Source: Bacteroidaceae bacterium
GTDB lineage: Bacteria > Bacteroidota > Bacteroidia > Bacteroidales > Bacteroidaceae
DNA length: 44,122 bases
Direction of reading: 5' to 3'
Assembly: GCA_024398615.1 (NCBI GenBank)
Contig: JAKSIU010000023.1
Location: 1 to 44,122, forward strand
The notes under the pieces were generated by a model. The model saw only the letters and a list, made by a program, of their open reading frames with translations. It searched no databases and was not told the origin of the DNA. The stretch's first letter is position 1. Each line of letters opens with the position of its first letter. Position numbers and translations under genes: made by a program. Below, one piece after another: positions 41,216 to 44,122 of the stretch.

Positions 41216-41250
41216 CCGTTTGACAAATCATACGGATAGTCTTATCTTTG
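41216..41250 (+). promoter_or_regulatory. Promoter and dyad of cassette U3
   Basis: TTTG (41219-41222) and TATCTTTG (41243-41250), 20 bp apart. CCGTTTG-ACAAAT-CATACGG (41216-41235) covers the -33 box and matches the dyad of cassette U2 including the spacer. The 39-nt leader after it is nearly identical to that of U1 (TTCAAyCGGG..AAATACTTCAAAAT). Confidence 0.85.
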
Positions 41251-41289
41251 CGACCGTAAACTTCAATCGGGGAAAAAATACTTCAAAAT

Positions 41290-41415
41290 ATGGAAATTAA
41301 GGATTACAAAGCACCTCAGACCAAAGTGGTCAAGGTGAACGTGCAGAGCATCCTCTGCCAGAGCGAGTTTGAACTTACTCAGCGTCAGGACTGGGAAGAC
41401 GGAGGCGAGATTTAA
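41290..41415 (+). CDS. Small conserved peptide of cassette U3 (41 aa)
   Basis: MEIKDYKAPQTKVVKVNVQ plus SILCQS, then a short tail EFELTQRQDWEDGGEI. Closest in the head to U1. It ends 16 bases before the ATG of the 693-aa lipoprotein, with a TTAGGAG site in between. It is conserved in head, promoter, leader and downstream gene type, which argues for a real gene. Function unknown. Confidence 0.82.
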   Translation: MEIKDYKAPQTKVVKVNVQSILCQSEFELTQRQDWEDGGEI

Positions 41416-41430
41416 TTAGGAGAAATGGTT

Positions 41431-43506
41431 ATGAAGAATGTATTCAAGATGATTGCCATCGTCATGATGATGGCTACCGTATTCTCCTGTGAGAAAGTTG
41501 AGACTCCCGAAATGGAGACAAAGAAGGATGCTACAATTACCTTTACCGCTGATTTCCTTGGTACAAAGACCAGCTTCACTGAAGGCAAGCTGACCTGGGA
41601 AGCCGGAGATAAGATCGCTGTCTGTGATGGGACAACCGTAGAGACTGTTACTCTGAAAGCAGTGGACATCAAGGATGACGGAGCTTCAGCAGAGATTAAG
41701 ACCGCCACGCTTAAGACCGATGCGTCGGAGTATTATGCAATCTTCCCTGCGGCTTGTGCGTACAATGAAGTGGATTACACAAAGCTCAACACCTTTATCA
41801 AGGAGGATGGAAGCATCCAGATTTCCACCGGTACTACCAACAGAGACAAGAGCCAGACCTTCAAGAGTTATGCTATTGCATCGGAAGCAGGTGGGCATTT
41901 CATGTTCAAAAATGTTGATGCGATTGTCTATTTCAAGACCGACAGGACTGATATTGCCAAAGTGGAGTTTAAGTCAAACGTGTCCGGAATGACTAAGAGT
42001 AATGTTCTGATCAACCCGGCGACAGAAGAGATTACCCATAGTTCTTATTGTGAAGCCCGTACGGTCGAATACAAATTGAATGGGGACAAGGAAGCATACA
42101 TTCCTGTAAGTGCAGGAGTCACATTTGTCGGTGGATACACTCTGACAGCTTATGACTCAAATGGCAATATCCTTGGTACTGTCAGCACAAGTACCGACTT
42201 GTCTTTTGAGAACGGTAAGTACTACACCATCAAGAATTTTGACTCCCGACTGCAATTCCCGCTTTCTGACGCTGTACTTCCTGGCGTGTTCAATATATCA
42301 ATTGGCAAGCATGTTCAATTCTCTCAGGGCAACCTTATCTGTGATATATCAGGTGAAACGCCAAAGTGGGGATTCTATGAGAATCAGTATGGCTATGCAA
42401 CCGGATACAGTTCAACTCTCATCAGCCTTTTCACTTGGGGCTACGATCCAATAGAGTCCTTGTATCCTGGTTCTATCATCAGTAATACTATTAACCATCT
42501 GGAGGGTAACTACTTGCCACAGGATAAGGATTGGGGCTCACAGATTGGTGACGGGAAAACATGGCGCACTCTGACCGGGGAAGAGTGGAAGTATTTGTTT
42601 GAAACAAGAACGAATGCGCAAGATAAGTACGGCTATGCAACTGTAGGCGGTGTTTATGGCATTATTATCCTTCCTGATATATTCACCGATCCTATGAAGA
42701 ATGGTGGCAGCGGAGCATTCGTGCCTAAAACAACTACCGGATGGAACGCAAATGTATATACGACCGGAGGAGACTGGGAAGCAATGGAGGCTGCCGGAGC
42801 AGTCTTCCTTCCTGCTGCTGGAAGCCGCTCTGGTTCCTCTCTCTCCTATGTTGGCGACTACGGTTTCTATTGGTCGTCTTCCCATCCTACGAATAGTGGC
42901 CCCTATGGCGTCACTTTCGATAAATCCTTTATTAACCCATATTCCAGTGGTGACGCCACCACAGGAAAGTCTGTCCGACTTGTGACAGGCTCCACTACTA
43001 GCGACTTCGCTGAGGCCACAATCGACGGTAAAGCCACTTACGTAAAATGGATTCAACTCTGGGAGGATGGCCCAAAGTTCGCTGAGTATAACGTAGGCGT
43101 TACCGACGGCAAGGCTGAAAGCTATGGCGGTCTATATACATGGGCAGATAATATTGCATCAGCACAATGGGGAGACAACTGGCGTATGCCGACAAGTGAT
43201 GAATTTGCCGATCTCATAAAGAACTGTACATTCAATGAGGTAACGCAAGATGATGTAAAATGCCTGATATGTACTGGTAAGGGGAATTATATAGATAACA
43301 GTATATTACTTCCTTATAATGGCTACAACAGTCCCCAATTTGGTAACGATTACATTAACTCTATCGGCGAATACTGGTCTAGTACTCCCTCTGAACAAGG
43401 TGGTGCGAACTTCTTGATGGTAGGCTATCATAGCGATAACATCCCTTTTGTGAAGGGATGCGTACTTAACTATGGTCTCTCTGTTCGCGCTGTGCTTGCG
43501 GAGTAG
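41431..43506 (+). CDS. Fimbrillin/C-type-lectin/FISUMP lipoprotein (cassette U3)
   Basis: About 691 aa from ATG 41431, 9 bp after AGGAG; ATG 41425 is only 3 bp after it. MKNVFKMIAIVMMMATVFSC signal with lipobox VFS-C. Residues ~25-280 fimbrillin-like (GTKTSFTEGKLTWEAGDKIAV, YYAIFPAA). About 285-535 is one GVFNISIGKHVQFSQGNL domain with WRTLTGEEWKYLF, FLPAAGSRSG and FYWSSSHP..VRLVTG. From ~540 a FISUMP domain (YVKWIQLWEDGPKFAEYNVG, WGDNWRMPTSDEF, YWSSTPSEQ, GLSVRAVLAE). The two C-terminal halves thus combine the domain types of cassettes U2 and U1. Surface binding or adhesion is likely. Confidence 0.85.
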   Translation: MKNVFKMIAIVMMMATVFSCEKVETPEMETKKDATITFTADFLGTKTSFTEGKLTWEAGDKIAVCDGTTVETVTLKAVDIKDDGASAEIKTATLKTDASEYYAIFPAACAYNEVDYTKLNTFIKEDGSIQISTGTTNRDKSQTFKSYAIASEAGGHFMFKNVDAIVYFKTDRTDIAKVEFKSNVSGMTKSNVLINPATEEITHSSYCEARTVEYKLNGDKEAYIPVSAGVTFVGGYTLTAYDSNGNILGTVSTSTDLSFENGKYYTIKNFDSRLQFPLSDAVLPGVFNISIGKHVQFSQGNLICDISGETPKWGFYENQYGYATGYSSTLISLFTWGYDPIESLYPGSIISNTINHLEGNYLPQDKDWGSQIGDGKTWRTLTGEEWKYLFETRTNAQDKYGYATVGGVYGIIILPDIFTDPMKNGGSGAFVPKTTTGWNANVYTTGGDWEAMEAAGAVFLPAAGSRSGSSLSYVGDYGFYWSSSHPTNSGPYGVTFDKSFINPYSSGDATTGKSVRLVTGSTTSDFAEATIDGKATYVKWIQLWEDGPKFAEYNVGVTDGKAESYGGLYTWADNIASAQWGDNWRMPTSDEFADLIKNCTFNEVTQDDVKCLICTGKGNYIDNSILLPYNGYNSPQFGNDYINSIGEYWSSTPSEQGGANFLMVGYHSDNIPFVKGCVLNYGLSVRAVLAE

Positions 43507-43548
43507 ATTGAGTTCACAAGAAAGGACAATTCGAAAGATTGAAAATAT

Positions 43549-43581
43549 AAAGCGATCTCTGCCAACAGCAGGGACCGCTTT
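43549..43581 (+). terminator. Terminator of cassette U3
   Basis: AAAGCG.TCTCTGC-N5-GCAGGGA.CGCTTT, 42 bp after the stop, followed by a pyrimidine run. Confidence 0.7.
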
Positions 43582-43736
43582 CTGTTATCTGAAACTTGGT
43601 GAATTTGTCGCGTATAACCATCCATCAACTGCATACATGATGATAAACAACCGCAAAACTCTTTAAGTTCTGTAGTAGTAAAGAGATAGACATAAGCCGC
43701 TGAAACAAATATGTTTTTCCTGACTTTATCAATGCG

Positions 43737-43925
43737 TCACCCATTTGGCGTTAGCCAGTCGTCGGTTTCGATGAGGTAGGCGATGTCACGCTCCTCCTTC
43801 GACGTGTAGAGCGTCCTGGTCACGGTCTGTCGGCTGTAGTTTGCGCCTTGTGAGAGACGCTCAATAGCACATCGAAAGCATAAATAATCATCACTGCATC
43901 CTTGGAATTCTCCGGGGATGCAGTT
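43737..43925 (-). pseudogene. Possible coding remnant, minus strand
   Basis: An open frame without a Met reads GCSDDYLCFRCAIERLSQGANYSRQTVTRTLYTSKEERDIAYLIETDDWLTPNG and stops at 43737-43739. Its charged, protein-like composition suggests the C-terminal end of a lost gene, but I cannot name the family. The rest of 43507-44122 has no supported gene. Confidence 0.25.
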
Positions 43926-43930
43926 TTTGT
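43893..43930 (+). terminator. Strong hairpin with T-run
   Basis: ACTGCATCC (43893-43901) pairs with GGATGCAGT (43916-43924), followed by TTTTTGTTTT. It looks like an intrinsic terminator on the plus strand, but no gene for it is visible directly upstream apart from cassette U3. Confidence 0.65.
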
Positions 43931-44122
43931 TTTATACAACATATTTACGCCTCTGCCAAACACCAGGGACCGTTTCAATTTGAAGAATCCGAGTTCTCAA
44001 CGTTCCAGCACTTTGTGGGCACGTTACTGTCATTCATACAAACGGATGAACAAACTGATTCTTTTACAGTTTCCAACAGGCATACGTATTGCCATTAGCC
44101 AGATGCAACGCATTTGCAACGC

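Noticed and set aside
34931-43506. Diversity-generating retroelement
   Set aside because: C-type-lectin-like domains are present, but no reverse transcriptase, accessory gene or template repeat was found in the window.

Overview
The window looks like a Bacteroidales chromosome, probably Prevotellaceae or Bacteroidaceae. Minus-7 boxes of the TAnnTTTG type recur in front of genes, several with TTTG about 20 bp upstream. The gene set also fits: NigD-like and fimbrillin-family lipoproteins, class 3 fructose-bisphosphatase, HAD-IGPD HisB, a GGGtGRT protein and BT4734/DUF3987-type primase proteins. Exact taxon cannot be settled from sequence reading alone.

Layout. (1) 1-4.3 kb, AT-rich: a BlaI/MecI-type repressor followed on the same strand by three 6-bladed beta-propeller lipoproteins. 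A 51-bp direct repeat flanks the last propeller gene and several dyads lie in the repressor leader. (2) About 4.3-15.6 kb: an integrated mobile element. It carries three tandem paralogues of unknown function, a holin-like and an Rz/spanin-like lysis pair, a candidate structured RNA next to a DUF3800 gene, an iteron-like repeat cluster, a BT4734/DUF3987 primase-helicase-like protein, an HTH protein and a tyrosine integrase. Its exact ends were not found. (3) 15.6-17.5 kb: LicD and a CDP-glycerol phosphotransferase, a small cell-surface phosphoglycan modification pair. (4) 17.6-33.3 kb, core chromosome: prs, a TlpA-like lipoprotein, fbp, the hisGDCB operon, a lytic transglycosylase coupled to a divergent glycerol kinase, an IS200-like/RAYT transposase with flanking hairpin repeats, smpB, a NigD-like protein, and a NifU-like scaffold plus GGGtGRT pair. 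(5) 33.4-43.5 kb: fimbrillin/FISUMP-type surface lipoproteins, including three cassettes with a shared design.

The most unusual material is in two places. First, three unannotated 41-47 aa peptides (36304-36447 minus, 40210-40353 minus, 41290-41415 plus) share a YKAP..KVV...VQ..LCQS core. Each is the first gene before a large modular surface lipoprotein. They share a promoter architecture with a CCGTNTG-N6-CANACGG dyad overlapping the -33 box, and two of them also share an almost identical leader. This looks like a co-regulated peptide-lipoprotein system. Second, a roughly 70-nt structured RNA candidate with its own promoter (8422-8527) sits at the 3' end of a DUF3800 gene inside the mobile element.

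How genes work together: hisGDCB are overlapped or closely spaced and serve histidine synthesis. The lytic transglycosylase and glycerol kinase overlap by ATGA, as do LicD and the phosphotransferase. prs and fbp supply central sugar-phosphate metabolism. In the element, replication/integration genes face left and the phage-like lysis genes face right, with the DUF3800/RNA unit between them.
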